From an uncultured Verrucomicrobia subdivision 3 bacterium (lineage in GTDB: Bacteria > Verrucomicrobiota > Verrucomicrobiia > Limisphaerales > UBA11358): a stretch of 38,757 nucleotides of DNA. Positions 1 to 10,529 of this stretch are shown piece after piece. A program made the position numbers and the translations under genes. A model generated the notes under the pieces. That model was not told the DNA's origin and did not search any database. It saw only the letters and a list, made by a program, of their open reading frames with translations. The stretch covers positions 1 to 38,757 of the forward strand of contig CAILMI010000043.1 of assembly GCA_903835255.1 (NCBI GenBank), given 5' to 3'. Each line of letters begins with the position of its first letter. Position 1 is the stretch's first letter.

Positions 1-330
1 TCGGCGTCCCCGGCGCCGAGCGCAGCGTCAGGCGCCGGAAATCGAATCGCAAAGCGAGTATCTTATTCCCGTTCGTTCCGCCCTCCCGGGCGGGGGCATC
101 GCAGCGCGATGCCCTCTACCTGCTTGGATGGTGGAATCTCATGTTGAAGCCCGTTCTCGAATAAAGATTTTCTACCGAGCCGCACCGCACTTCAATGATC
201 TTAGCCGTCCCAACGCCCCCGGTAGGGATCGCCGCGCTGCGGCGTCCCCGGCGACGAGCGCAGCGTCAGGCGCCGTAAAACAACTCGCAAGGCGAGTGTT
301 TTATTCCCGTTCGTTCCGCCCTCTGGGCGG
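1..330. repeat. Dispersed ~240-bp repeat family, left pair of units
   Basis: Two direct copies of one unit lie head to tail. The window opens inside the first copy. The second starts near 231 with the string gccgcgctgcggcg and stops matching near 330. The recurring elements are an imperfect GC hairpin around ggcgtccccggcgccg, the block ttattcccgttcgttccgcc, and (first copy only) a perfect stem-loop at 94-114. The same unit recurs at 38476-38757 in the same orientation. Open frames cross it, but they run through a repeat and have no recognisable family, so I do not call a gene here. Confidence 0.85.
94..114. repeat. Perfect hairpin inside the repeat unit
   Basis: Arms GGGCATCGC and GCGATGCCC are perfectly complementary around the 3-base loop AGC. 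The identical hairpin is found at 38577-38597 in the right-hand copy, so it is a conserved part of the repeat family. There is no U-tract, so I do not call it a terminator. Confidence 0.7.
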
Positions 331-364
331 ACGGGAATCGGCCCCGATACTCGGAAATTCTGGC

Positions 365-1345
365 CTATTTCATCCAGCGGGCGGCGTCCATTGCCGCGTA
401 GGTGATCAGAATGTCCGCCCCCGCCCGCCGCATCGCCAGCAGGCTTTCCAGCGTCACGGCGCGCTCGTCAATCCATCCCTTCGCGGCCGCGGCCTTGATC
501 ATCGCATGTTCGCCGCTCACCGCGTAGGCGGCGGTGGGCAGGCCGAATTCCTTTTTCACCCGGTGCAGGATGTCCAGACACGCCAGCGCCGGCTTGACCA
601 GGAGGAGGTCCGCGCCTTCCTGGACGTCCAAGGCGACCTCGCGCAGGGCTTCGTTCGCGTTCGCCGGATCCATCTGATAGCTGCGCCGATCGCCGAACTG
701 CGGGGCGGACCCGGCGGCCTCGCGGAAGGGCCCGTAGAACGCCGAGGCAAACTTTGCCGCATAGCTCATGATCGGCGTGTCGATGAAGTGGTTTTTGTCC
801 AGCGCCGCGCGGATGGCCGCCACGCGTCCATCCATCATGTCGCTGGGCGCGAGGATGTCCGCCCCCGCCTCGGCATGGCTGGTCGCCGTTTGCGCCAGCA
901 GGGCGAGCGTGGGATCGTTCAGGATTTTTTCGCCCCGGACCACCCCGCAATGGCCGTGATCCATGTACTCGCACAGGCACACGTCGGTGATCACCAGCAG
1001 GGACGGCAATTCCTTTTTCAACAGGCGCACGGTCTGCTGGACCACGCCGTTCCGGGCGTAGGCGCCGCTTGCCTTTGCGTCCTTTTTATCCGGAATGCCG
1101 AACAGCAATACGGCGGGGATGCCCAGCGCGTGCGCCGCTGCCGCCTCGCGCAGAACCTCGTCCGGCGACAGTTGAAACACCCCGGGCATCGCGTCCACGG
1201 GCCGGCGCTGCTTCCGCCCGCTGCGGGCAAACAGCGGGAGCACGAGCTGCGAGACATTCAGCGAGGTCTCCGCCACCAGGCGGCGCAGGGCGGGAGAGGT
1301 GCGCAACCGGCGCGGGCGGGCGACGGGAAATCCGGGCAGAATCAT
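365..1345 (-). CDS. hemB: Delta-aminolevulinic acid dehydratase (porphobilinogen synthase)
   Basis: HemB condenses two 5-aminolevulinate molecules into porphobilinogen, the second common step of tetrapyrrole synthesis, in the cytoplasm. The 326-residue product has the usual family length. The Zn-site cysteine triad is visible as DVCLCEYMDHGHCG (C123, C125, C133). The two active-site lysines are in SYAAKFASAFYGPFR (K198) and LLVKPALACLDI (K251). The APSDMMDGR motif is intact. It starts with ATG at 1345, with no Shine-Dalgarno sequence in gactgcagccATG. It lies on the same strand as groEL but is separated by 661 bp and an intrinsic terminator, so it probably has its own promoter. Confidence 0.97.
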   Translation of the reverse strand: MILPGFPVARPRRLRTSPALRRLVAETSLNVSQLVLPLFARSGRKQRRPVDAMPGVFQLSPDEVLREAAAAHALGIPAVLLFGIPDKKDAKASGAYARNGVVQQTVRLLKKELPSLLVITDVCLCEYMDHGHCGVVRGEKILNDPTLALLAQTATSHAEAGADILAPSDMMDGRVAAIRAALDKNHFIDTPIMSYAAKFASAFYGPFREAAGSAPQFGDRRSYQMDPANANEALREVALDVQEGADLLLVKPALACLDILHRVKKEFGLPTAAYAVSGEHAMIKAAAAKGWIDERAVTLESLLAMRRAGADILITYAAMDAARWMK

Positions 1346-1420
1346 GGCTGCAGTCTAGTTTTTTCAGGACTCGCGCAAAAGGGGAAAGTGAGGACAGGGA
1401 ATCGCGGAATTCTTTTGAAC

Positions 1421-1448
1421 CGGAACCCTGTAGTCCGAATGAACCGCC
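1421..1448 (-). repeat. 28-bp dispersed repeat, copy A
   Basis: Read on the minus strand this is GGCGGTTCATTCGG followed by ACTACAGGGTTCCG. The plus strand at 32588-32615 carries the same 28 bases with two substitutions. Both copies lie in intergenic DNA upstream of a gene (hemB and the GMC oxidoreductase). Confidence 0.7.
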
Positions 1449-1737
1449 AAGGTGCCCAGGACACCAAGGGGCAAGATCTGAGCCGAATTGATCAAGCAAT
1501 TGAAAGAAACCCGCGCATAAACCCGAATTCCGAAACAGAGGCTCGCCAATCCTAGCAAAGACAGCGCCGAAAAAACGGACCCCTCTCCCCGGCCCTCTCC
1601 GCGCTCAAGCGTTCGCGGGGCGAGGGGGAGAACCTGCGCGAGAGCCTAGCCTCATTCGACGGGTGAACGTTTTAATTTAAATCTCCATTCTAAAATTAAG
1701 AGGGGAATGCAACGGCAAGGCGTCGCTGCCTGCACTC

Positions 1738-1765
1738 CCTCTCTTCCATGAAATTGGAGGAGAGG
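1738..1765. repeat. Stem-loop, 11-bp stem
   Basis: CCTCTCTTCCA pairs with TGGAGGAGAGG (one G-T pair) around the loop TGAAAT. There is no T-tract on either side, so a terminator role is doubtful. It resembles the CT/GA-rich hairpins at 31361-31395 and 32523-32560 in composition. Confidence 0.6.
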
Positions 1766-1939
1766 GCGGGGAGGGGAGGCGCTTGGGGACGGTCGAAGGG
1801 CTCCGAGAGAATGGCCCGCTGAACGCGGGCGAGTGCAGCGCAGCGCGCTGACCGCTCGTGCGTGCGCTTTCTTCCTCAAGCACAGGGAGGAGGCTTCTGG
1901 CATTAGACAATCCAAGGGCCGGAGGTGATGCGTTCCGGC

Positions 1940-1973
1940 AAAAAAACGCGGCCGGGATTGCTCCCGGCCGCGT
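1940..1973 (-). terminator. Rho-independent terminator of the groES-groEL transcript
   Basis: Read on the minus strand, a perfect 12-bp GC-rich stem (ACGCGGCCGGGA with TCCCGGCCGCGT, loop GCAA) is followed immediately by a run of seven T. It lies 34 bp past the groEL stop codon. This is the clearest intrinsic terminator in the window. Confidence 0.93.
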
Positions 1974-2006
1974 CCTGACAGACTCTTTATTGAAGGGGCG
2001 CTCGGC

Positions 2007-3674
<1,668 letters not shown>

Positions 3675-3704
3675 TTATAGTTTTAAGTTAAGGGATGAGA
3701 GGGG

Positions 3705-3998
3705 TTATTCCAGAACGGCGAGGATGTCTTCGCTGCTCAGGATTTTGTATTCCTTGCCGTCCAGCTTGATCGGCGTGCCGCCGTATTGGCTGGCGATGAT
3801 GCGGTCGCCCTTCTTCACTTCAAAGGCCACCTTCTTGCCGTTGTCGTCGGTCTTGCCCGTGCCCAGCGCCACAACGATGCTTTCCACGGGTTTTTCCTTG
3901 GCGGAATCGGGGATGATGATGCCGCCTTTTTTGACTTCTTTCTCTTCGACGGCTTCCACGAGGACGCGGTCGCCGAGCGGTTTGATGTTCAGTGCCAT
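3705..3998 (-). CDS. groES: Co-chaperonin GroES (10 kDa)
   Basis: GroES is the heptameric lid of the GroEL chamber. The 97-residue product matches the family length. It starts [15 protein letters not shown], has the mobile loop with the GroEL-binding IIIP tripeptide in [15 protein letters not shown], and ends [15 protein letters not shown]. It is the first gene of the groES-groEL pair and lies 166 bp downstream of dnaK on the same strand. No CIRCE element (TTAGCACTC-N9-GAGTGCTAA) was found upstream. A GC stem-loop is present in the presumed leader (4043-4062). Confidence 0.98.
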   Translation of the reverse strand: MALNIKPLGDRVLVEAVEEKEVKKGGIIIPDSAKEKPVESIVVALGTGKTDDNGKKVAFEVKKGDRIIASQYGGTPIKLDGKEYKILSSEDILAVLE

Positions 3999-4042
3999 AC
4001 TTTTTTCTGTTGGTTGTTGTTTTGTTGACTGCTTAATTAACT

Positions 4043-4062
4043 CCCGCCGCCCGAGCGGCAGG
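4043..4062 (-). promoter_or_regulatory. Stem-loop in the dnaK-groES intergenic leader
   Basis: On the minus strand CCTGCCGC pairs with GCGGCGGG (one G-T pair) around TCGG, 44 bp upstream of the groES start. It is followed by AGTTAATTAAG rather than a T-run, so it is a weak terminator at best. It could be a 5'-leader structure that regulates or stabilises groESL mRNA. Its role is inferred from position only. Confidence 0.4.
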
Positions 4063-4164
4063 AAAATTTATTGGGATCTGATTTCGACGGTGTTTTAGAT
4101 GCCGGCCGGCCGCGAAAAGCGCCTCCGAGCTGGCGCGGTTCAGCGGATGGCCGGCGGATCCGGA

Positions 4165-6096
<1,932 letters not shown>

Positions 6097-6136
6097 AAAA
6101 TTTTAAAGGTTGAATTTTAACCGCTCCTCACCCAAC

Positions 6137-6152
6137 GCAATCCCAATGCCAA
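6137..6152 (-). promoter_or_regulatory. Sigma-54-like (-24/-12) promoter element upstream of dnaK
   Basis: The minus strand reads TTGGCATTGGGATTGC. It has the invariant GG and GC pairs of RpoN promoters at exactly the canonical spacing (ten bases between GG and GC) and the flanking TTGGCA and TTGC. A start about 12 bases past the GC would fall near 6125 and give a ~29-base leader to dnaK. This is a sequence match only, and rpoN is not in the window. No convincing sigma-70 or sigma-32 alternative was seen between the element and the gene. Confidence 0.45.
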
Positions 6153-6211
6153 ATCGAAAAAGATTTAAAAACCTCGAATTAAAGGGTTTTTAAAGCGAAA
6201 TCCTGAATTAA

Positions 6212-6245
6212 AAAAGTGCCATAAGAGTCATTTTGGCGCACTTTT
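6212..6245. promoter_or_regulatory. Perfect 8+8 inverted repeat in the dnaK-thyA divergent region
   Basis: AAAAGTGC (6212-6219) and GCACTTTT (6238-6245) are perfectly complementary and 18 bp apart. The centre lies about 85 bp upstream of the sigma-54-like element of dnaK, the usual distance for an enhancer-binding protein site. It is not the CIRCE sequence. Alternatively it could be a bidirectional terminator, because A/T runs flank the arms, but no gene converges on it. Confidence 0.4.
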
Positions 6246-6456
6246 AAAGAGCGTGGCGCAGTCGGGTGGCACACTTGGGGCCGTCCGGTGGAGGAGGCGG
6301 TGGAGGCGGTTTGGGCTGGGGGATTTTGGGGTGCGCCAGTTTGCGCTTCTCGGGGTGGGTGGACCGCGGGCGCCGGGGGGAATCCCGACCGGAATGCGGA
6401 GACGTCAAATTTCTTCGTGTCCATCGGTGCGGATCCGTGGTTAAATTTTTCCCGCG
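6246..6456. other. Remainder of the dnaK-thyA divergent intergenic region
   Basis: This G-rich stretch contains no gene (ggtggaggaggcggtggaggcgg near 6287). Towards thyA it contains text of the 'gtgtccatcggtgcggatccgtggttaaa' kind near 6418-6446, a style of intergenic sequence common in Verrucomicrobiota and related phyla. The thyA promoter must be here, but I cannot point to it. Confidence 0.5.
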
Positions 6457-7251
6457 ATGATTCAATACCTCGACCTGCTCCGGCACGTCCTTGAACACGG
6501 AAAATTCAAGGCGGATCGCACCGGCACAGGCACCTATTCGCTGTTCGGCGCGCAGGCCCGCTATCCGCTGCGCGACTCGTTCCCGCTTCTGACCACCAAG
6601 AAGGTCCATACCAAATCGATTTTCTATGAGCTGCTCTGGTTTCTGCGGGGCGACACGAACGTCCAATGGCTCCAGGACCACGGCGTGACGATCTGGGACG
6701 AATGGGCGGACAAGGATGGCAATCTGGGCCGCGTCTACGGGGCGCAGTGGACCGACTGGCGCACCGCCGACGGCCGCTCGCTCAATCAGATCGACGACGT
6801 CATCGCGCAGATCAAAAAGAATCCCGACAGCCGGCGGCTCATTGTCAGCGCGTGGAATCCGGGAGAAATCCAGGGGATGGCGCTGCCGCCGTGCCACACG
6901 CTGTTCCAGTTTTATGTGAGCGAAGGCGAGTTGAGCTGCCAGCTGTACCAGCGCAGCGCGGATATTTTCCTCGGGGTGCCCTTCAACATCGCCAGCTACG
7001 CGCTCCTGACGATGATGGTGGCGCAGGTGTGCGGGCTAAAGCCGGGGGATTTCGTGCACACCTTTGGCGACCTGCACCTCTATGCGAATCATGTGGAGCA
7101 GGCCAAGCTGCAGCTCTCGCGCGAACCGCGCGCGCTGCCGCAGCTGAAATTAAATCCTGCGGTGAAAAATATCCGCGATTTCAAGTATGAGGATTTTGAA
7201 ATCATCGGCTACGATCCGCATCCGGTCATCAAGGCGCCGATTGCGGTTTGA
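6457..7251 (+). CDS. thyA: Thymidylate synthase
   Basis: ThyA methylates dUMP to dTMP using 5,10-methylenetetrahydrofolate and releases dihydrofolate. The 264-residue product has the same length as E. coli ThyA, and its functional residues fall at the same numbers. These are the phosphate-binding R21 (DRTGTGT), catalytic C146 in [28 protein letters not shown] (R166, D169, N177), and H207/Y209 in [12 protein letters not shown]. It ends in the typical Ala-Val. The start codon is ATG with no Shine-Dalgarno sequence (cccgcgATG). It lies 123 bp upstream of a dihydrofolate reductase gene, which regenerates the cofactor that ThyA consumes. Confidence 0.99.
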   Translation: MIQYLDLLRHVLEHGKFKADRTGTGTYSLFGAQARYPLRDSFPLLTTKKVHTKSIFYELLWFLRGDTNVQWLQDHGVTIWDEWADKDGNLGRVYGAQWTDWRTADGRSLNQIDDVIAQIKKNPDSRRLIVSAWNPGEIQGMALPPCHTLFQFYVSEGELSCQLYQRSADIFLGVPFNIASYALLTMMVAQVCGLKPGDFVHTFGDLHLYANHVEQAKLQLSREPRALPQLKLNPAVKNIRDFKYEDFEIIGYDPHPVIKAPIAV

Positions 7252-7374
7252 TCCAGCCCACGCCACCGTGAACAATGGAATTCAACACAGCGCCCCGGGG
7301 GTTTGGGAGATGTCGCCGCAATCCGGAAGGCCCTTGTGGGCGATGAATAACTATCGGTCCGCCTGACCTTTGAG

Positions 7375-7968
7375 ATGAAACATTTTAAAGCCATCGCCGC
7401 CATGTCGCTCAATCGTGTGATTGGCGCGGAGAACAAGATTCCCTGGTATCTGCCGGAGGATTTCAAGTGGTTCAAAAAAACGACCATGGGCCATGTGATT
7501 GTCATGGGCCGCAAGACCTTTGAAAGCCTGGGCCGGCCGCTGCCGCACCGGAAAAATCTGGTTTTAACGCGACATCCCCAGAGGCTCATCAAGCAGCATC
7601 CGGAAATATTCGGACAATATCACGAATGGCGCGGGGGGAAGCATTTGAAACAGCCCTGCCAGTTTCATTTCTCCAAGCTGGGCGAAATGGTGGAGACGGA
7701 GATTTTTATCTTCAAATCGCTCGACAAGCTGGATCCGGCGGAATTCCCGAACGACATCTTTATCTGCGGCGGGGCGCAGATTTATGAGCAGGCGCTGCCG
7801 CGCTGCTCCGACCTGTATCTGACCGTCGTGAAGCGCACGGTCGAGGGCGGGGACGCTTTTTTCCCGCCGTTTGAGGGGCAGTTCGACCTGGTGGAGGAGC
7901 TGTGCGACACGCCGGAGTATAAGATTCTGCATTACCGCCACAAATCCCTCTTTGCGCTTCAGGGATAA
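7375..7968 (+). CDS. folA: Dihydrofolate reductase with an internal insertion
   Basis: It reduces dihydrofolate to tetrahydrofolate with NADPH and is functionally paired with the adjacent thyA. DHFR signatures are visible: AAMSLNRVIGAENKIPWYLPEDFKWFK (residues 8-34, split here only for description; catalytic acid D29), VMGRKTFESLGRPLP (43-57), LVLTR (62-66) and FICGGAQIYEQALP (129-142). At 197 residues it is longer than the usual ~160. The extra ~30 residues fall between LVLTR and SLDKL (about 67-115), where E. coli DHFR has a short link. No Shine-Dalgarno sequence is seen. The insertion is in frame, and the flanking strands are intact, so an active enzyme is expected. Confidence 0.95.
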   Translation: MKHFKAIAAMSLNRVIGAENKIPWYLPEDFKWFKKTTMGHVIVMGRKTFESLGRPLPHRKNLVLTRHPQRLIKQHPEIFGQYHEWRGGKHLKQPCQFHFSKLGEMVETEIFIFKSLDKLDPAEFPNDIFICGGAQIYEQALPRCSDLYLTVVKRTVEGGDAFFPPFEGQFDLVEELCDTPEYKILHYRHKSLFALQG

Positions 7969-8266
7969 GCCCCCCGACCGAGGCCGGCGGGTCGCTGGCC
8001 CCATTATAAAGACCAGACACAAATTTCACCATGCCGCGTCAGAAAAATGAGGTCAGTGCCGCGTTACTATGGAGTGACCCCTTTCTATCAGTAGGTGGCG
8101 GATGTATTGCGCGGGATGCGATGCTGGATGCCCTTGGTTCCCTTGCTTTTGGTCACTCTGGACGAAGGTGTTCCAGAGGCTTCAGAGGCTTGTTTGCTGC
8201 CCGATTGAAGGAGCTCACGGCTGATTTTTTGCGGCGCTCACAACAGCTCACACAAGGACTAATAAG
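7969..8266. other. Intergenic stretch with a partial dispersed repeat
   Basis: Near 7986-8014 it contains a partial copy of the 'gggtcgctggaccccattatcaagacca' sequence that is repeated at 31285-31310, 32131-32160 and 32341-32370. A 79-codon frame (8031-8270) overlaps the cupin start as ATGA, but it resembles no family I know and I do not call it. The stretch may be a decayed insertion. Confidence 0.45.
8254..8258 (+). promoter_or_regulatory. Shine-Dalgarno AAGGA of the cupin gene
   Basis: AAGGA sits 8 bases before the ATG at 8267. It is noted because almost all other genes in the window, including dnaK, groES, groEL, thyA and nadE, have nothing comparable at this position. Confidence 0.65.
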
Positions 8267-8737
8267 ATGAACACGAACCCAGAAATCCACGTTCCATCCG
8301 GCTCAGGAAAATCGTTCTGGGGTCCCGGCGGGGACCGCTACCGCTTCCTGATTACGGGGGAAACCAGCGGTGGTTCCTGTTTCATTGTGGAGTGCTTGGT
8401 GCCGCCGGGCGGGGGACCTCCAATGCACACCCATCTCCGGGAGGATGAAAGTTTTTATCTCCTAGAAGGGGAGTTGGAGATCGAGGTGGGGGGCAAGAGG
8501 ATCGATGTCCGGGCCGGAGATTTTGTCCATGCACCCCGTGGGGTTCCCCACACCTATCGCAACACGGGATCAGGCCACGCCAAGATGATCGCTACCTTCA
8601 CCCCTGCTGGGATGGAAGGTTGGTTTGAGAAGACATTGGATCCTGCTGGGGAGGGTGAAGAGGTGCCGCCGCCGCCGAGTCCCGGAATGGTTCAGCGCAT
8701 GCTGGATGCGGGGCCTGAATTCGGCGTCAAATGGTGA
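8267..8737 (+). CDS. Cupin-domain protein
   Basis: This is a 156-residue single-domain cupin, probably a cytoplasmic metal-binding beta-barrel. Cupin motif 1 is seen as GGPPMHTHLREDESFYLLEG (about 43-62), with the H, H and E metal ligands. Motif 2 is seen as AGDFVHAPRGVPHTYRNTG (about 83-101), with the last histidine ligand. The full metal set is therefore present. The C-terminus is Pro-rich, followed by a short helix. The general family includes quercetin-dioxygenase-like enzymes, isomerases and sensors, and the substrate cannot be told. It stands alone between non-coding stretches and has a good ribosome binding site, unlike its neighbours, which could indicate acquisition from elsewhere. 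Confidence 0.88.
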   Translation: MNTNPEIHVPSGSGKSFWGPGGDRYRFLITGETSGGSCFIVECLVPPGGGPPMHTHLREDESFYLLEGELEIEVGGKRIDVRAGDFVHAPRGVPHTYRNTGSGHAKMIATFTPAGMEGWFEKTLDPAGEGEEVPPPPSPGMVQRMLDAGPEFGVKW

Positions 8738-9211
8738 TTTCCAAGCGGGCGGGAACTAGCATCACGGTGGACAACCGCAACCGGGCCACGCCTCTGCTTT
8801 CGGCAAGCAATCAGGTGGCCAACACCGCAATATTAACGTTCAGTTTGAAAGTGTCCCGGACCCCGATTTAACCGTCGCCCCAGTCGATCACCAATGATCG
8901 GTCAAGGGGCTGAAAAGATGGACAGGCTGCGGTTCTCGTGCGAGTAACAGGCTTTTTCCAGCGCGCGATCCCTCTTGCAACGCTGAAGAAACCGGTCTGA
9001 CCGCTGACCAGTCCCATTGATTCCCAACCCGAAAACCAACATAAAGCTCGGCTGACGTCCGGCGCCGCTTGGCTTTCAAGGTTCTCATCCGGTCGCTCAC
9101 CGCGACCTCACCCATAATCAACGAATCCGCCCGCGCGCCAGTCGGGCCCCGCACAAAAAACCTTTCTTTCAAGCCCGCCTTCGCGCAAGTTGAGACTGAA
9201 ATCGCGTCTGT
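8738..9211. other. Non-coding or decayed stretch between the cupin and glycosyltransferase genes
   Basis: No recognised gene is present. A minus-strand frame from an ATG at 9115 to 8888 would encode 75 Arg/Ser-rich residues starting MGEVAVSDRMRTLKAKRRR. It lacks a family, a ribosome binding site or neighbours in an operon. Its longest version would run into the 5' end of the gene at 9212. It may be a remnant or a dispersed element, and no second copy exists in this window. Confidence 0.4.
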
Positions 9212-10453
9212 ATGAAGCTGCTCATTTTCGCCCACGTGCCCCCGCCGCACCATGGCCAAAGTTACATGGTTCAACTCATGCTCAATGGCTTCGGCGGTGA
9301 TTGCCGCAAACGCAAGGACATATCATCTGGAAGCAACGGCTACGGCATTGAGTGTTATCACGTGGACGCGCGTTTTTCCAAAAGTCTTGCCGATGTCGGC
9401 GAACTCCAGACCGGCAAACTCCCGCTGATTTTATTTTATTGCCTCCAAGCGATTTGGTGCCGGTTCCGTTACGGCGTGACTCATCTCTATTACGTTCCTG
9501 CGCCGGGCAAACGCGTCGCTCTTTACCGCGACTGGCTGATCATGCTTATCTGCCGTCCCTTTTTCAAAAAAATCATTCTCCACTGGCATGCCGCCGGCCT
9601 CGCCAAGTGGCTGGAAACCTCCGTTCAAATCCGCACGCGCGCCATCACCTACCACCTCTTTAAACCGGTGGACTTGAGCATCGTGCTGTCGCGTTACAAC
9701 GCGACCGATGTGCAGAAATTTCTTTCCCGCCGCATCGAAGTCGTCAATAACGGCATCCCCGATCCTTGCCCGGATTTCGAAGCGGCCATCCTTCCCCGGC
9801 GCCACGCGCGCTTTGCTGCGCGCACAAAATTGCTCGCCGGCGAATCACTGAACGCGGGCGAACGGGCGGCGGCAGGAGAGAATCCGGCGATGATAAATGT
9901 GTTATTCCTCGCCAACGGTTTGCGGGAGAAGGGACTCTTCGCCACCATGCACGGGGTTGTGATCGCCAACCGGACCTTGGCGGCCCGCCGCCAGACCGTG
10001 CGGATGAAACTGATTTTTGCCGGAAATTTCATGACCGCGGAAGAACGCGAGGCTTTCCACCAGTTGATGCAGGACCCGGAATTCGCCACCGCCGTTCACC
10101 ACGCCGGCTTTGTTTCCGGCGACGAAAAAATCCGAGTTTTGCGCGAGGCCGATGTGATTTGTTTTCCTACCCAATACCTCGGCGAAAACCAGCCTGTATG
10201 CCTCATCGAGGCGATGGCCTTCGGCCTCCCCATTATCACGACCCGGTGGCGTTCGCTCCCCGAAATGCTCCCGCCGGACTATCCCGGGCTTATCCACGGG
10301 CAGGATCCGGACGAAATCGCTCTTACCCTTTTGAAAATGGCCGCACTCCCCGGCAATGAACACGTCCTCCGCGAGCTTTTTCTCCGCCATTTCTCGCTCG
10401 AACAATATCTCGCCGGCATGGCCACCGCCATCCATGGCTTGGAAAACATTTAA
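9212..10453 (+). CDS. Family 4 glycosyltransferase (GT-B fold)
   Basis: A 413-residue retaining glycosyltransferase likely acts at the cytoplasmic face in surface-glycan assembly. The N-terminal domain opens MKLLIFAHVPPPHHGQSYM, the usual first strand plus Gly loop. The C-terminal nucleotide-sugar domain begins near NVLFLANGLREKG (229-241). It contains the E-x7-E type motif ENQPVCLIEAMAFGLP (325-340), followed by IITTRWRSLPEM. Between NNGIP (179-183) and the C-terminal domain lies an Ala/Arg-rich spacer (about 192-226) that looks inserted. This is the first gene of the glycan locus and is followed 76 bp later by nadE. Donor and acceptor are unknown. No Shine-Dalgarno sequence is present. Confidence 0.9.
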   Translation: MKLLIFAHVPPPHHGQSYMVQLMLNGFGGDCRKRKDISSGSNGYGIECYHVDARFSKSLADVGELQTGKLPLILFYCLQAIWCRFRYGVTHLYYVPAPGKRVALYRDWLIMLICRPFFKKIILHWHAAGLAKWLETSVQIRTRAITYHLFKPVDLSIVLSRYNATDVQKFLSRRIEVVNNGIPDPCPDFEAAILPRRHARFAARTKLLAGESLNAGERAAAGENPAMINVLFLANGLREKGLFATMHGVVIANRTLAARRQTVRMKLIFAGNFMTAEEREAFHQLMQDPEFATAVHHAGFVSGDEKIRVLREADVICFPTQYLGENQPVCLIEAMAFGLPIITTRWRSLPEMLPPDYPGLIHGQDPDEIALTLLKMAALPGNEHVLRELFLRHFSLEQYLAGMATAIHGLENI

Positions 10454-10529
10454 TTACCATTGAAGCGTTACGACTTTTGCTTTCTTTTGGGGTTTGCGCC
10501 GCGCACACATCACGTATCCTGAATCCAAA

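Larger units (their letters stand above)
1346..1939. other. Gene-free stretch between hemB and the groEL terminator
   Basis: No credible gene is seen; the frames crossing it are low-complexity. It must hold the hemB promoter, but no clear -35/-10 pair stands out. It contains verrucomicrobial-style filler ('aaccgccaaggtgcccaggacaccaagg' text near 1442), a CT/GA-rich imperfect inverted segment near 1578-1632, and a strong stem-loop at 1738-1765. It also holds a 28-bp sequence at 1421-1448 that recurs at 32588-32615. Confidence 0.6.

Noticed and set aside
128..1555. 475-codon plus-strand frame opposite hemB
   Set aside because: It is antisense to hemB and partly inside the edge repeat; HemB motifs decide the strand.
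3999..4164. CIRCE element before groES
   Set aside because: I looked for TTAGCACTC-N9-GAGTGCTAA and did not find it; only a GC stem-loop is present.
8031..8270. 79-codon frame overlapping the cupin ATG
   Set aside because: No recognisable family, no ribosome binding site of its own and an atypical composition. The ATGA overlap alone is not enough.
8888..9274. 128-codon minus-strand frame between cupin and GT4 genes
   Set aside because: Arg/Ser-rich, without a family, and the longest version runs into the 5' end of the GT4 gene. Kept only as a low-confidence remnant.
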